A program made the translations under genes and the position numbers. From contig NZ_CP041253.1 in NCBI RefSeq assembly GCF_006575665.1, positions 2,641,001-2,705,000 of the forward strand: a stretch of DNA of 64,000 nucleotides, given 5' to 3'. The notes beneath the pieces are model-generated. The model worked only from the letters and a program-made list of their open reading frames with translations. It was not told the origin of the DNA and made no database searches. Below are positions 1 through 8,183 of this stretch, piece after piece. The stretch is from Echinicola soli (GTDB taxonomy: Bacteria > Bacteroidota > Bacteroidia > Cytophagales > Cyclobacteriaceae). Position 1 is the stretch's first letter, and each line of letters begins with the position of its first letter.

Positions 1-12
1 TTCACTCATTCC

Positions 13-54
13 TCATCTTACCTTTTCCATACTTTCAAAACTAAGCTCTTTCAT
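13..54 (-). other. Possible broken leader-peptide ORF (13 codons) at left edge
   Basis: Read on the minus strand this encodes MKELSFESMEKVR followed by TGA, then GGA ATG AGT GAA. It resembles the N-terminal leader of double-glycine-type secreted peptides of Bacteroidota, in which an acidic 'L-F-x-x-M-E-K-V' segment precedes Gly-Gly. Here the first expected Gly codon would be TGA, one substitution away from GGA. Only 12 bases remain to the window edge, so neither the core peptide nor neighbours can be seen. It may be a chance ORF or a pseudogene. Low confidence. Confidence 0.2.
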
Positions 55-323
55 AATTTACAAAATTTAACGTAAATACATAGATTTATCAATGGGCTCA
101 ATTTATCCCTGATCCACTGCAATTTCCTTGCAGTCAACTGTTTTTTTTGTTTGAATCTGTGTTAATGACCACCATGTGCGACAAAATATAGGTAGCAGGA
201 TTGTTTTATAAAATGACTAAAAAGTTGTTGAAAATCCGGATTCGACCAAGCAGCGGGTATCAAATCGTTATTGAGAATGCAGCTATGATGGTATCGAGAA
301 ACGGGAACGTCATAACTATGGAT
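55..323. other. Gene-free region before the repeat mosaic
   Basis: There is no convincing gene here. A 69-codon open frame at 201-410 starts in unremarkable AT-rich sequence and ends inside a repeated element, and its translation resembles no family I know. Bases 309-328 are one arm of a perfect 20-bp inverted repeat whose other arm is at 865-884. Confidence 0.6.
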
Positions 324-644
324 CAAGCTGAAAAGTTGGGGGGGATTAGGGTTGGTTTCGATAGCACGCAGATGATGCAGATTAATAAGATTTACGCTGA
401 TTTTTTATAATAAACGCGATTTAAAATACCGTCATTGCGAATGCAGAGCAACGGAGTGAAGCAATCTCGTTTTCTTAATACGGGATTGCCACGTTCCCGA
501 TAGGTCGGGACAGGCTATACTTCCTCGCAATGACGGATTTATACTGATTTTATAATCTACACATTCCTATTGCTAAATTAAAGAGAAATATGCTTACCAA
601 AACCACATGGAAATCTCTCATCTTCCAGAAATATTGCTTGGTCC
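324..644 (+). repeat. MITE-like intergenic element, copy A (with internal 108-bp palindromic-ended module)
   Basis: This element starts with CAAGCTGAAAAGTTGGGGG and ends with CAGAAATATTGCTTGGTCC. The two ends are imperfect inverted repeats (CAAGC-A-...-GGGG). A second copy in the same direction lies at 62211-62507 and matches along most of its length. The inner module at 429-536, bounded by CCGTCATTGCGA and TCGCAATGACGG, is in the opposite orientation in that second copy. It encodes no protein and sits between genes, as expected of a non-autonomous element or large REP-like unit. No transposase in this window can be matched to it. Confidence 0.8.
429..536 (+). repeat. 108-bp CCGTCATTGCGA-bounded REP module inside copy A
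   Basis: The module has inverted ends (CCGTCATTGCGA ... TCGCAATGACGG) and an inner hairpin around CCCGATAGGTCGGGA followed by CAGGCTATAC. Related modules lie at 884-990, 48867-48955 and 62289-62396, and a short derivative at 44077-44120. The 62289-62396 copy is the same length and nearly identical, but inverted relative to identical flanks. Confidence 0.85.
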
Positions 645-666
645 TCAAAATGTGCTAAAAAGGAGG

Positions 667-873
667 CAAGCGAAAAAGTTGAGGGCATGAATCCCTTTAT
701 TTCAATAGGATTTCTTTTTTGTTTTTTTGCCACAAAGATTCTAAGACCCAAAGCTGTTTGTTTTCCATGAAATTTGGAATCCGCCTACAAAACACTTCGT
801 GTCTTGGCGGCTTCGTGGCGACATACCAAATGACTATAAATCTTCTCCCGCCCCCAGAAATATTGCTTGATCC
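667..873 (+). repeat. MITE-like intergenic element, copy B
   Basis: It has the same ends as copy A (CAAGCGAAAAAGTTGAGGG at the left, CAGAAATATTGCTTGATCC at the right) but a different interior. The interior matches the reverse complement of 57386-57692 almost base for base, including TTTTCCATGAAATTTGGAAT and AACACTTCGTGTCTTGGCGG. It stands in tandem with copy A, 22 bp away. The A-B pair is bracketed by a perfect 20-bp inverted repeat (309-328 and 865-884). Confidence 0.85.
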
Positions 874-883
874 ATAACTATGA

Positions 884-990
884 CGTCATTGCGACGACCA
901 GAGGAAGGAAGCAATCTCGGCTTCGTGTGAAACATGGGATTGATTCTTTCCCAATAGCTACGGGATAGGCTATACTTCCTCGCAATGCGG
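884..990 (+). repeat. Diverged copy of the CCGTCATTGCGA REP module
   Basis: It begins CGTCATTGCGACGACC, contains GAAGCAATCTCG and ACGGGATAGGCTATACTTCC, and ends CGCAATGCGG, in the same order as the module at 429-536 but with many substitutions. It lies directly after copy B and 75 bp from the 3' end of the neighbouring minus-strand gene. Confidence 0.75.
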
Positions 991-1064
991 TAAATGAAAT
1001 CGTCATAGCGAGCCATTATATGCAAAAAAACACAGAGCCTTGTTGTTGGGATTTTAAAATTGAG

Positions 1065-2954
1065 TTAAAAAATCGTATTGGTAAAGGCAATCTTCACTTT
1101 CATCTGGAAGTTTTTGATCACTTTGAAGATTTCGATGAGGGTTACCTTTTCGATTTTGGTGAGGCTGTCGATGCTGATGAAGTTTTCGGGTTCCATTTTG
1201 TCCAGCATGATCTGTTTGGCTTGCCGGTCCAGTCGCAGTCCCATCAGGTAATAATAGGCTTGTTTAAGTTCCAAGAGTTCTTCTTCTGTGATATGATTGG
1301 TCTTAGCAAGGGCATCTAGTCGTTCGCCCGTATTGGTCAGGAAAATCTTGTCTTTGAGCGCAAACACCCGGGTGATGTCCACAATGGGCGTCATGGCCTT
1401 TTTGATATCAAAGACCTTTTGCTCACCAACAGTGAATGTCCTGATCCCCTTGAAAAAGGTCAGGGGAGGTTCGTATTGCAGGGCATTGGTGGCCATGTTA
1501 AAGAAAAAGCGTTCCAGCGGGACATCCAGCTGCTTGTCCATGTAGCCGTGCAGCTCATCCAAAATGCTGAAGTCCCCATAAATCGGACGGTTGTCGAAGA
1601 AAGTGGAATACTTCATGACCGTCTCTTGTGTGGACTCCATCATCCAGGCATCATAGTTGCGCTTCCAGTGGGAGAGTGAATGGGTCCATTTGGGGTTTTT
1701 GGCCATGAACCCGCCTTTGCAAAAGCTGAAACCAATGGTATCCAAATGAGAGGAGATTTTGTCGGCAAAGTCCAGGAAATATGCCCGAACCTCTTCACGG
1801 TGTTCGTTGGCTTTGTCCTCGTAAATGATCGCGTTGTCCTGATCGGTTTTGAGGGTTTGTTCTTTGCGGCCTTCACTTCCCAATGTGATAAACACAAACT
1901 TGGAAGGCGGGGGGCCTACTTCATGGATAACATCATCTATCACACGAAGGGCAATGGTATCGGAGACGGTGGTGATGACCTGATTGACTGTTTCGGACTT
2001 GACACCTCGCTGAAGCAATTGCTCCACAATGGCCGGCACCTGGCTCCATTTTTCCCGAAGTTCACCCACAGAAGTGGCCTGTTTTACGGATTGGATAAAA
2101 AGAAAGGGCGATTGTGACTGCTCACTGAGGAGTTTGGTCCGGGAAATAAATCCCGTAAACTTCCCTTCATTTTCCACCAAGAGATAGCGGGTTTTGGTTT
2201 GGAACATCAGGAGCAGGGATTCATAGATATAAGCATCCGCGTCAATGGACACGATATCCCTTTTGGTGATTTCTGCCACAGGAGTAGTAGTGGGAATATT
2301 CTGTGCGATGACCTGGTCCCGCAGGGTGATGTCTGTGACATAGCCGATGATGCTGTCTGCTTCATCAGTGATGAAAATACAGCTGGTTTTTTCCTCGCCC
2401 ATGATCTTGGCGGCTTCGGCTATGGTGGATTGTGCTTGTGCAGTGACCAATTCGCGCGGATTTAGCGAGCCAACTTTTTGCGTATAGAACGTGTCGGAAG
2501 TGATGTTGTTTTGTTGGGGATAATAGGTGGCGCCTTTGATGAAGTGCACGAATTCAGGCTCCAGCATGCGTTCACCAAATTCCCTTACAAAATGATCCCT
2601 GAATGTTTGTTGTTCTTGACAAATCAGGTGGAATTCCTCTGGAGTGAGGCGCATCACCTTGGTATTGGGCAGGGTGTCCACCGTCTGTAAGGAGATTCCT
2701 TTGTTGTACAGTAGCGAAATTCCCCCAAACCAAGCGCCCGGCCCATACTGTTCTATTCGCCGCTTCTTTTGGTTGCGGTCATAAAAGTATCCTTCAAACC
2801 CTCCCTCGACGATAAAATCAAATCCCTCAATGCCAGATTGGTTTTGGAGGTATAGCCGCTGGGATTTGGCGTATTTTACTTCCTTGAATTTTTGGCTGAG
2901 TTGATTTTGAGCAGTTTCAGGGAGTGCTGTAAATGGCTTGGTAAAATATACCAT
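1065..2954 (-). CDS. Cyclic-nucleotide-binding/CBS/DUF294 putative nucleotidyltransferase signalling protein
   Basis: The 629-aa soluble protein has three parts. Residues ~1-135 are a cNMP-binding-like domain ('GPGAWFGGISLL'). Residues ~160-285 are a CBS pair. The C-terminal half is a DUF294 nucleotidyltransferase-like domain with the G-S-E-G-R motif and a following D-Q-D-N metal-site motif, then a DUF294_C helical part. This layout is known from bacterial 'signal-transduction proteins with cAMP-binding, CBS and nucleotidyltransferase domains'; the reaction is not established for most members, though GlnD-like nucleotidyl transfer is the usual guess. The ATG at 2952-2954 fits family length. 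The gene stands alone, with 1 kb of repeats downstream and 740 bp of gene-free sequence upstream. Confidence 0.85.
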   Translation of the reverse strand: MVYFTKPFTALPETAQNQLSQKFKEVKYAKSQRLYLQNQSGIEGFDFIVEGGFEGYFYDRNQKKRRIEQYGPGAWFGGISLLYNKGISLQTVDTLPNTKVMRLTPEEFHLICQEQQTFRDHFVREFGERMLEPEFVHFIKGATYYPQQNNITSDTFYTQKVGSLNPRELVTAQAQSTIAEAAKIMGEEKTSCIFITDEADSIIGYVTDITLRDQVIAQNIPTTTPVAEITKRDIVSIDADAYIYESLLLMFQTKTRYLLVENEGKFTGFISRTKLLSEQSQSPFLFIQSVKQATSVGELREKWSQVPAIVEQLLQRGVKSETVNQVITTVSDTIALRVIDDVIHEVGPPPSKFVFITLGSEGRKEQTLKTDQDNAIIYEDKANEHREEVRAYFLDFADKISSHLDTIGFSFCKGGFMAKNPKWTHSLSHWKRNYDAWMMESTQETVMKYSTFFDNRPIYGDFSILDELHGYMDKQLDVPLERFFFNMATNALQYEPPLTFFKGIRTFTVGEQKVFDIKKAMTPIVDITRVFALKDKIFLTNTGERLDALAKTNHITEEELLELKQAYYYLMGLRLDRQAKQIMLDKMEPENFISIDSLTKIEKVTLIEIFKVIKNFQMKVKIAFTNTIF

Positions 2955-3695
2955 GGGTAATTCCTGTTTTAAAGTTGGTTTTCTAAAAATATGAAAAAAT
3001 AAAAAATTAATTGCGATGACAATACATTCAGTGAAAATATAATTGGTTCGATATGATTTATGGTGGGTGCTGAACTGGCTTGTTGCGTGGTAGAGCTGTG
3101 GAATAGAATAATCGTTTTGATTGTCTTACAGGGGGTGCTGATCAGGGAAATCGCTTTTTAAAAAATGTTGTATAAATCACAATTTCTAATTCGTTGTCAT
3201 CCCGACTTGAGGAGGGATTTCAATTTTAAATAAGAGATTCCTTCCCGATATATTGGGGTCGGAATAGCCTGTCCCGAAATCCTTCGGGACAGGCTGGTGG
3301 ATATCGGGGACAAAGGCATTGTTAGAATGGCGTAGCTAGTGGAATACGCAGTCGCTCATCTAAAAGCGATTTCCCCGGGACGCTGATTGAGAATGATGAA
3401 TAAGAAGGAGAACACCATTACCAAAAGCCAGAATCTTTCAATGCTACAACGAGGTAAATCGTTTTTGAACTATCAGTGAAATGATGTCAGCCTGAGCGAA
3501 CCTGGCGGACAAACAGGTCCGCTTGGTCTGACACCATATTGCTTGAATTGAATAACACCATTGGCTAAAAACGATTTCCCTGATGCGACAACCTTTAAGT
3601 CTCTCAATGGTTTAAATTAATTACATTTAAAAGAACCAAATGAATGGACAGACCGTTTTTACTCTTTGTCAACTTATTTTAAACCATTAGTAACA
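2955..3695. repeat. Gene-free region rich in inverted repeats
   Basis: No gene is seen. There is a perfect 13-bp hairpin at 3266-3295 (AGCCTGTCCCGAA, loop ATCC, TTCGGGACAGGCT), which shares its core with the other GCCTGTCCCGA repeats in this window. A second motif, near AAAAGCGATTTCCC, occurs in both directions: 3143-3160 reversed, ~3361-3378 forward, and ~3568-3583 as AAAAACGATTTCCCTGATG. It recurs near 62552. The region looks like decayed short repeats rather than a lost gene. Confidence 0.6.
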
Positions 3696-4358
3696 ATGAA
3701 TAACAAAGATTTGACGTTTATTTTTGACCTGAACGGTACCATAATAGATGATATGCATTTTCACACTAAAGCTTGGCACCAGCTGTTCAATGAGGACTTG
3801 GGCGCCAATCTCAGCTGGGAAGAAGTGAAAGTAGAGATGTACGGAAAGAATCCGGAAGTTTTGGACAGGGTTTTCGGAAAGGGGCGTTTTACTGAGCAGG
3901 AAGCAGATCAATGGTCCATGGAAAAAGAGAAAAGGTACCAGCAGGAATATAAACCCCATTTGTCCTTGATCAAAGGGCTGGGCGGGTTTTTTGAAACAGC
4001 AGAAAAAGCTGGAGTGAAAATGGCCCTTGGGACGGCAGCCATTCCCTTCAATGTGGATTTTGCACTGGATAACCTGGATATCAGAAAGTACTTCTCCGCC
4101 ATCGTCACTGCAGATGATGTGAAGCTGAGCAAGCCCCATCCAGATACTTTTGTGATGGCAGCAGAAGCCCTGGGAAGGGAGCCGGAGGATTGTGTTGTTT
4201 TTGAAGATGCACCGAAAGGGGTGGAAGCAGCCCAGAATGCAGGTATGAAAGCTGTGGTACTTACCACTGCGCACCCCAGAGAGGACTTCGATCAATATTC
4301 CAATGTGCTGGCCTTCATTGAGGATTATGACGATCCCTTTATAAAGGAGTTGATCTAA
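3696..4358 (+). CDS. HAD-superfamily hydrolase, beta-phosphoglucomutase-like
   Basis: The 220-aa protein has the HAD fold with an inserted helical cap. Motif I is FDLNGTIIDD (Asp nucleophile kept, second Asp replaced by Asn). Motif II lies near 'LGTAAIP', the motif III Lys is in KLSKPHPD, and motif IV is FEDAPKGVEAA. The family contains beta-phosphoglucomutases and sugar or nucleotide phosphatases. The D-x-N form argues against mutase chemistry, because the second Asp is the general acid/base there. I chose ATG at 3696; a TTG ten codons upstream would add a poorly conserved stretch. The gene stands alone, with a hairpin 30 bp after the stop. Confidence 0.8.
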   Translation: MNNKDLTFIFDLNGTIIDDMHFHTKAWHQLFNEDLGANLSWEEVKVEMYGKNPEVLDRVFGKGRFTEQEADQWSMEKEKRYQQEYKPHLSLIKGLGGFFETAEKAGVKMALGTAAIPFNVDFALDNLDIRKYFSAIVTADDVKLSKPHPDTFVMAAEALGREPEDCVVFEDAPKGVEAAQNAGMKAVVLTTAHPREDFDQYSNVLAFIEDYDDPFIKELI

Positions 4359-4388
4359 CGATAAAATTTTGGACACAAATGGCTCCAG

Positions 4389-4438
4389 AGATAAACACAG
4401 GTTAATGGACTTTATTTTACTTTGATCTGTGTTTATCT
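4389..4438 (+). terminator. Hairpin downstream of the HAD gene
   Basis: There are perfect 12-bp arms, AGATAAACACAG (4389-4400) and CTGTGTTTATCT (4427-4438), with a 26-base AT-rich loop and only a short T stretch after. The position, 30 bp after the stop of the HAD gene, suits a terminator. The long loop and weak T-run mean it could instead be a dispersed repeat. Confidence 0.4.
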
Positions 4439-4731
4439 TTCGATAGAATAATAGAAGTATTTCTGTGAAGATTGTTTGGCTAGATGAATGTACTGAGCCA
4501 GGCTTCCAGCCTGTGGTAGCGTAATGTGTTTGGGTATATGCCCCAAGGCCTTGCTTTGGATCAATGCCAGGTAAGGCTTTCAGCCTTCGGTTCTCGTCTC
4601 GATAGGGGTAGGATGAAAATTAGTCTTGATGTGGCTGCAAGTCGAATTTCGGGCTTAGAGTAGCAATGCAGGATCCACTTCGAAAGCCAAGATGCTTTAA
4701 ACAGGGAAACTGAGGTTATCATCTTCCAATT
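4439..4731. other. Gene-free region between converging genes
   Basis: The region lies between two convergent genes. It holds short imperfect palindromes (CAGGCTTCCAGCCTG near 4500, AAGGCTTTCAGCCTT near 4573). No open frame or RNA structure is convincing. Confidence 0.5.
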
Positions 4732-5481
4732 TTACAATCTTTCAATCAAAGTTTCAGCCAGTTGCTGTGACCAAGAGCGGTAGATATTTCCACTGGGATG
4801 GAGTCCATCGGAAGTAAGGTTTTCTTCCAAGTGGCCAATTTGGCGGTATTCGGTAGTGATGTCCACGAATGTAACGCCCCTTTCTTCCGTGATTTGTCGT
4901 TGAGCTTGGTTATAGGAGTCAATTTCAGCCGCTATTTTTTCCTTGTCCACTTGCTGCTGCTCGGCAAACTGGGTGACGCCCCAGTCAGGGATTGAAATGA
5001 CCACGACCCGGTTGGTGTTGCCATCGGCAAAATGGATGGCTTGGTCCAATAGCGCTTCGAATTCCAGTTTGTAATTTTCTACAGATCGGCCTCTGTACTG
5101 ATTATTGACACCGATGAGGAGGCTGACGATCGAGTAAGTGTTGCCTTCAATATGGGCAGAATCAATGCCTTGTTGGAGTTCGTCAGTGGTCCAGCCGGTG
5201 GTGGCGATGATCTTAGATAGCGTAATGTTAACCCCCTTGGCGGTGAGTGATTTGGTCAATTGGGCAGGATAGGTTTCGTTATCACTGACACCTTCACCAA
5301 TGGTGTAAGAGTCTCCAAGTGCCAGGTAGGTCAATGCTTCAGTAGGATTGGTCATGTCCTTGTTTTTGGGTGTTTGTGATGAATAGGGGGTTGGTGAAAG
5401 ATTGGTGCCATTGGTGGCGCAGGCTGAAAGTCCGATTGACAGCAGGCTGATTAAGGTCGAAAAGAGCGATAGGGTTTTCAT
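4732..5481 (-). CDS. SGNH/GDSL-type esterase lipoprotein
   Basis: The 249-aa protein begins with a lipoprotein signal (MKTLSLFSTLISLLSIG, lipobox LSAC), so it is probably anchored in the envelope. SGNH blocks are present: LALGDSYTIGEG with the catalytic Ser (block I), LIGVNNQY (block III Asn) and DGLHPSG with Asp/His (block V). Such enzymes hydrolyse ester bonds in lipids, acylated sugars or peptidoglycan; the substrate here cannot be told. It stands 45 bp downstream of, and in the same direction as, the LD-carboxypeptidase gene, so the two may be co-transcribed. Confidence 0.85.
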   Translation of the reverse strand: MKTLSLFSTLISLLSIGLSACATNGTNLSPTPYSSQTPKNKDMTNPTEALTYLALGDSYTIGEGVSDNETYPAQLTKSLTAKGVNITLSKIIATTGWTTDELQQGIDSAHIEGNTYSIVSLLIGVNNQYRGRSVENYKLEFEALLDQAIHFADGNTNRVVVISIPDWGVTQFAEQQQVDKEKIAAEIDSYNQAQRQITEERGVTFVDITTEYRQIGHLEENLTSDGLHPSGNIYRSWSQQLAETLIERL

Positions 5482-5526
5482 GCTTCAACATACGATGTTT
5501 ATCGGGTTGGGGATTATCCGTGTGGT

Positions 5527-6594
5527 TTAGTACGAACGGTCATGCTCATCCTGAAAGATCTTTTCTGTCATTTCAAAAATCCCTTGGTCTGCGTCCATTT
5601 TTACCCTTGCTCCGATAGGCACGATAAACTGCTTGCTGACATGGCCGATCATAGCTCCACGGTAAGCAGGAATGGCCAACGGCTTGATGTAGTCTTCCAG
5701 GATTTGCCAAATGGTCAATGAACCGTATCCTCCGGAAGGTTCGCATTCTGAACATTGGCCAAAGATAAAACCATTGATTTCATCCAGTGCCCCCATGAGC
5801 ATCAGGGTGCTCATCATGCGGTCCACGCGGTAAGGATCCTCCCCGACATCTTCAAGGAAAAGGATTTTGTCCTTGAATTCGGGCAGGTAAGGGGAGCCGG
5901 CGGTTCCTGTCAAGACCGTCAGGTTTCCGCCCACAATGATTCCCTCGGCAGTGCCAGAAGTGATGGTCTGGATTCTGTTTTTCTTCACGATCAGGTCATC
6001 GCCTTTTTCCTGCTCATTTTCAAACCTTACCAATTCCTGATCAAAGAACATTTGCTCAAATTGATTGACGTTAAAGCTGTTCCAGCTTCCGGTGCCATTT
6101 GGGCCGTGGAAGGTGATCAGGCCGGTCTGTGCATAGATGGCATTGTGAATGGCGGTGATGTCACTGTAGCCAAGGATGGGTTTGGGATTTTTGCGGATGG
6201 TTTTATAATCCAAAAGGGGTAAGATCCGCGCCGCTCCAGAACCACCACGAATGCAGATGATGGCTTTGACGTCCTTATTCGCAAACATGGCATTGATGTC
6301 TCCTGCTCGGTCTTCATCTTTGCCCGCGAGGTGTCCGTACCGATCTGTGAGGTGCTTTCCTTTTAGGACCCGAAAGCCAAGCGCTTCCAATGTCTCCTGT
6401 GCAAATTGGAACAACATCTCGTCATTGGTCGCGGCGGATGGGCTGACCAATCCCACTAAGTCTCCTCGTTTTAGTGGCTTGGGCAATAAGGTATTTGAAT
6501 CTATAGTGGAGGCGATGACGTCGCTTTTGAGGCCCATCATCGGTGAGAGGCCCGCCGTCAGTCCCAAAACTTTGATAAATGTTCTCTTGTTCAT
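5527..6594 (-). CDS. Muramoyltetrapeptide (LD-) carboxypeptidase, peptidase family S66
   Basis: The 355-aa protein starts with an export signal (NKRTFIKVLGLTAGL, Tat-substrate-like without a clear RR). It carries the S66 landmarks: GDLVGLVSPSAA near the mature start, the nucleophilic Ser119 in IRGGSGAARIL, GYSDIT, HGPNGTG, the Glu in FLEDVGEDPYRVDRM, and the catalytic His in AMIGHVSKQF. The enzyme removes the terminal D-Ala from murein tetrapeptides. The export signal suggests it acts outside the cytoplasm, unlike cytosolic LdcA of E. coli. It sits between another envelope hydrolase and a PBP4-like gene. Confidence 0.88.
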   Translation of the reverse strand: MNKRTFIKVLGLTAGLSPMMGLKSDVIASTIDSNTLLPKPLKRGDLVGLVSPSAATNDEMLFQFAQETLEALGFRVLKGKHLTDRYGHLAGKDEDRAGDINAMFANKDVKAIICIRGGSGAARILPLLDYKTIRKNPKPILGYSDITAIHNAIYAQTGLITFHGPNGTGSWNSFNVNQFEQMFFDQELVRFENEQEKGDDLIVKKNRIQTITSGTAEGIIVGGNLTVLTGTAGSPYLPEFKDKILFLEDVGEDPYRVDRMMSTLMLMGALDEINGFIFGQCSECEPSGGYGSLTIWQILEDYIKPLAIPAYRGAMIGHVSKQFIVPIGARVKMDADQGIFEMTEKIFQDEHDRSY

Positions 6595-6669
6595 GCAGGT
6601 GTTTTTTGATTGAACCCGGATTATTCATTAAGAATCGTTATAGCCTGTCCCGACGGATACCGGGAAGAG

Positions 6670-6774
6670 CTGAAACTGTAAGAAAATCAGGCTGTTTGGA
6701 GATTTAGGCATCCGCCGTGGCGGACGATGAAATCGAAAACAGCAGCATAGCGGCTGATTTTGAGACAGTTTCAG
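6670..6774. repeat. 105-bp imperfect inverted repeat
   Basis: The 21-bp arms at 6670-6690 (CTGAAACTGTAAGAAAATCAG) and 6754-6774 match at 19 of 21 positions when one is reversed. They enclose an inner part with CCGCCGTGGCGG. Directly before it lies TATAGCCTGTCCCGA, the core seen in the other REP-like units. It is intergenic and probably a short palindromic repeat or MITE remnant. Confidence 0.65.
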
Positions 6775-6830
6775 GTCGTAATACCTGTGCGCCGTGGCGT
6801 AGATAGGCTAATGCATATTTAGGGTTGAAG

Positions 6831-8132
6831 TTAAAAATTATCCCGGACAAACAATAACACCTTTTCCATCTCATTGATGACTTGGCGGGCTTTGTAGGGA
6901 TAATTATTGTTCATAAAGGCAAAGGCGTAGAGCTTGCCTTTTTTGGTTTTGATATAGCCGGCCAGTGAATGATTATTGCTGATCGTGCCTGTTTTGGCAA
7001 AGATATAAGGAGTAGGGGCGCGGTAGGCGTTCTTAAGTGTGCCTGTCCTGCCCCCTTGCGGCAAAAGCCTGAATAAGGTGGTGTCTGGCACGATCTGGTA
7101 AATCTTTTCAGCAATGGAAACCATGGATCTCGGAGTGAATAAATTGTACCGGGACAGTCCCGATCCGTCCAGCCAAATGGGCTCATCCTGTAGGTCGGAA
7201 AGGTAGTTTTTAGTCACAAAGTCAATGGCTTCCTCCGCATTGAGCTTAAGCATCAATTCATCGGCGACCATCAGTAAGAGATGTTCGGCCAGAAAGTTGT
7301 CACTTTCGTGAAGCATTTCCTGGTAGAGACAGTTCAAGGGAATGCCTTTTAGGACAAAGTGGTTTTCGGGCAGTTTGTCTTTGGTGGGGATGACCTCTTT
7401 ATCCAGCTCTTGACTGGCCAGCTGCGCAAAGGTCTCCGTGGAGGTGGCAAAAGGTACCTTGGTGTCCCTTCCGCGGTACACATAAGTGTTGGGATTATAA
7501 TAAAATCGGTTACTGCGAAAATCACGCTCCACGTCTTTGATAGCTTTGGTAGTGATGGCCAGTGCATTGGCAAAAAGCGGTGGTGCCAAGCTGGGAGATC
7601 GCTGAAGGCTCTTTACTGTGGCCAAGTTCCCATAAATGGGAAGAGGGGATCGTTCGGCAGCATAGGAATAATAAAAATCATCCCACTGCCAGCCATACCC
7701 ATACGGTGTATCTTCCCAGTTGCTGTCAGAAAAATAAATGTCATCATAGTTGGCAAAGAATCCCTTCATATCAATGTCAGGAACGGGCTTGTACTTCCAA
7801 GAAGGATCCCCGGTGCCCCAAATGATGACGTCCTTCCCTTTGGGCAGATAGCGAAGGCGCTTGGTACTATCCCCAAGTGTGACCAACGCTGCATAAAAAG
7901 TAAACAATTTGGTAGTGGAGGCTGGTGCAAAGTACAGCTCGCTATTTTTTTCATAAACGGTTTGCTGCTCGTCCAGGTCATAGAGCATAAAGCCCGTAAG
8001 GTGCTTTGAAAAAAAAGAATTTTCTCCCAGTTGGTTTTCTAGTGCTTTGACGGCTGGTTTGGTTGCTTGCGCCCAAAGTTGAAAAGGCAAGCATAAACAG
8101 CAAATAAGGATGAAGTTTCTAGCGTCTTTCAT
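6831..8132 (-). CDS. dacB: D-alanyl-D-alanine carboxypeptidase/endopeptidase (PBP4 family, S13)
   Basis: The 433-aa exported protein has a signal peptide ending near LWAQA. The penicillin-binding triads are clear: S72-T-T-K75 in PASTTKLF, the SxN-like motif in LDGSGLSRYN, and KTG in FAKTGTISNN. PBP4-type enzymes cut D-Ala-D-Ala and meso-DAP cross-links in peptidoglycan. Length and motif order fit the family. It shares orientation with the S66 carboxypeptidase downstream, but 236 bp with repeats lie between them. Confidence 0.88.
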   Translation of the reverse strand: MKDARNFILICCLCLPFQLWAQATKPAVKALENQLGENSFFSKHLTGFMLYDLDEQQTVYEKNSELYFAPASTTKLFTFYAALVTLGDSTKRLRYLPKGKDVIIWGTGDPSWKYKPVPDIDMKGFFANYDDIYFSDSNWEDTPYGYGWQWDDFYYSYAAERSPLPIYGNLATVKSLQRSPSLAPPLFANALAITTKAIKDVERDFRSNRFYYNPNTYVYRGRDTKVPFATSTETFAQLASQELDKEVIPTKDKLPENHFVLKGIPLNCLYQEMLHESDNFLAEHLLLMVADELMLKLNAEEAIDFVTKNYLSDLQDEPIWLDGSGLSRYNLFTPRSMVSIAEKIYQIVPDTTLFRLLPQGGRTGTLKNAYRAPTPYIFAKTGTISNNHSLAGYIKTKKGKLYAFAFMNNNYPYKARQVINEMEKVLLFVRDNF

Positions 8133-8183
8133 AAAAAAGTGGTTGCCTATGCGGGTAAAACAAGTATAATTATCAACATGCCA

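Noticed and set aside
201..410. A 69-codon open frame on the plus strand
   Set aside because: It runs from AT-rich intergenic DNA into repeat copy A; the part inside the repeat is not preserved as coding in copy D, and the translation resembles no family.
1680..2117. A 145-codon plus-strand open frame antisense to the cNMP/CBS protein gene
   Set aside because: It is a shadow of the well-supported minus-strand gene and has no family features.
3687..4376. A 229-codon minus-strand open frame across the HAD gene
   Set aside because: The plus-strand HAD gene has all four catalytic motifs; the antisense frame is composition-driven.
7359..8009. A 216-codon plus-strand open frame antisense to dacB
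   Set aside because: The dacB product has all three penicillin-binding motifs, and the antisense translation has no recognisable domain.
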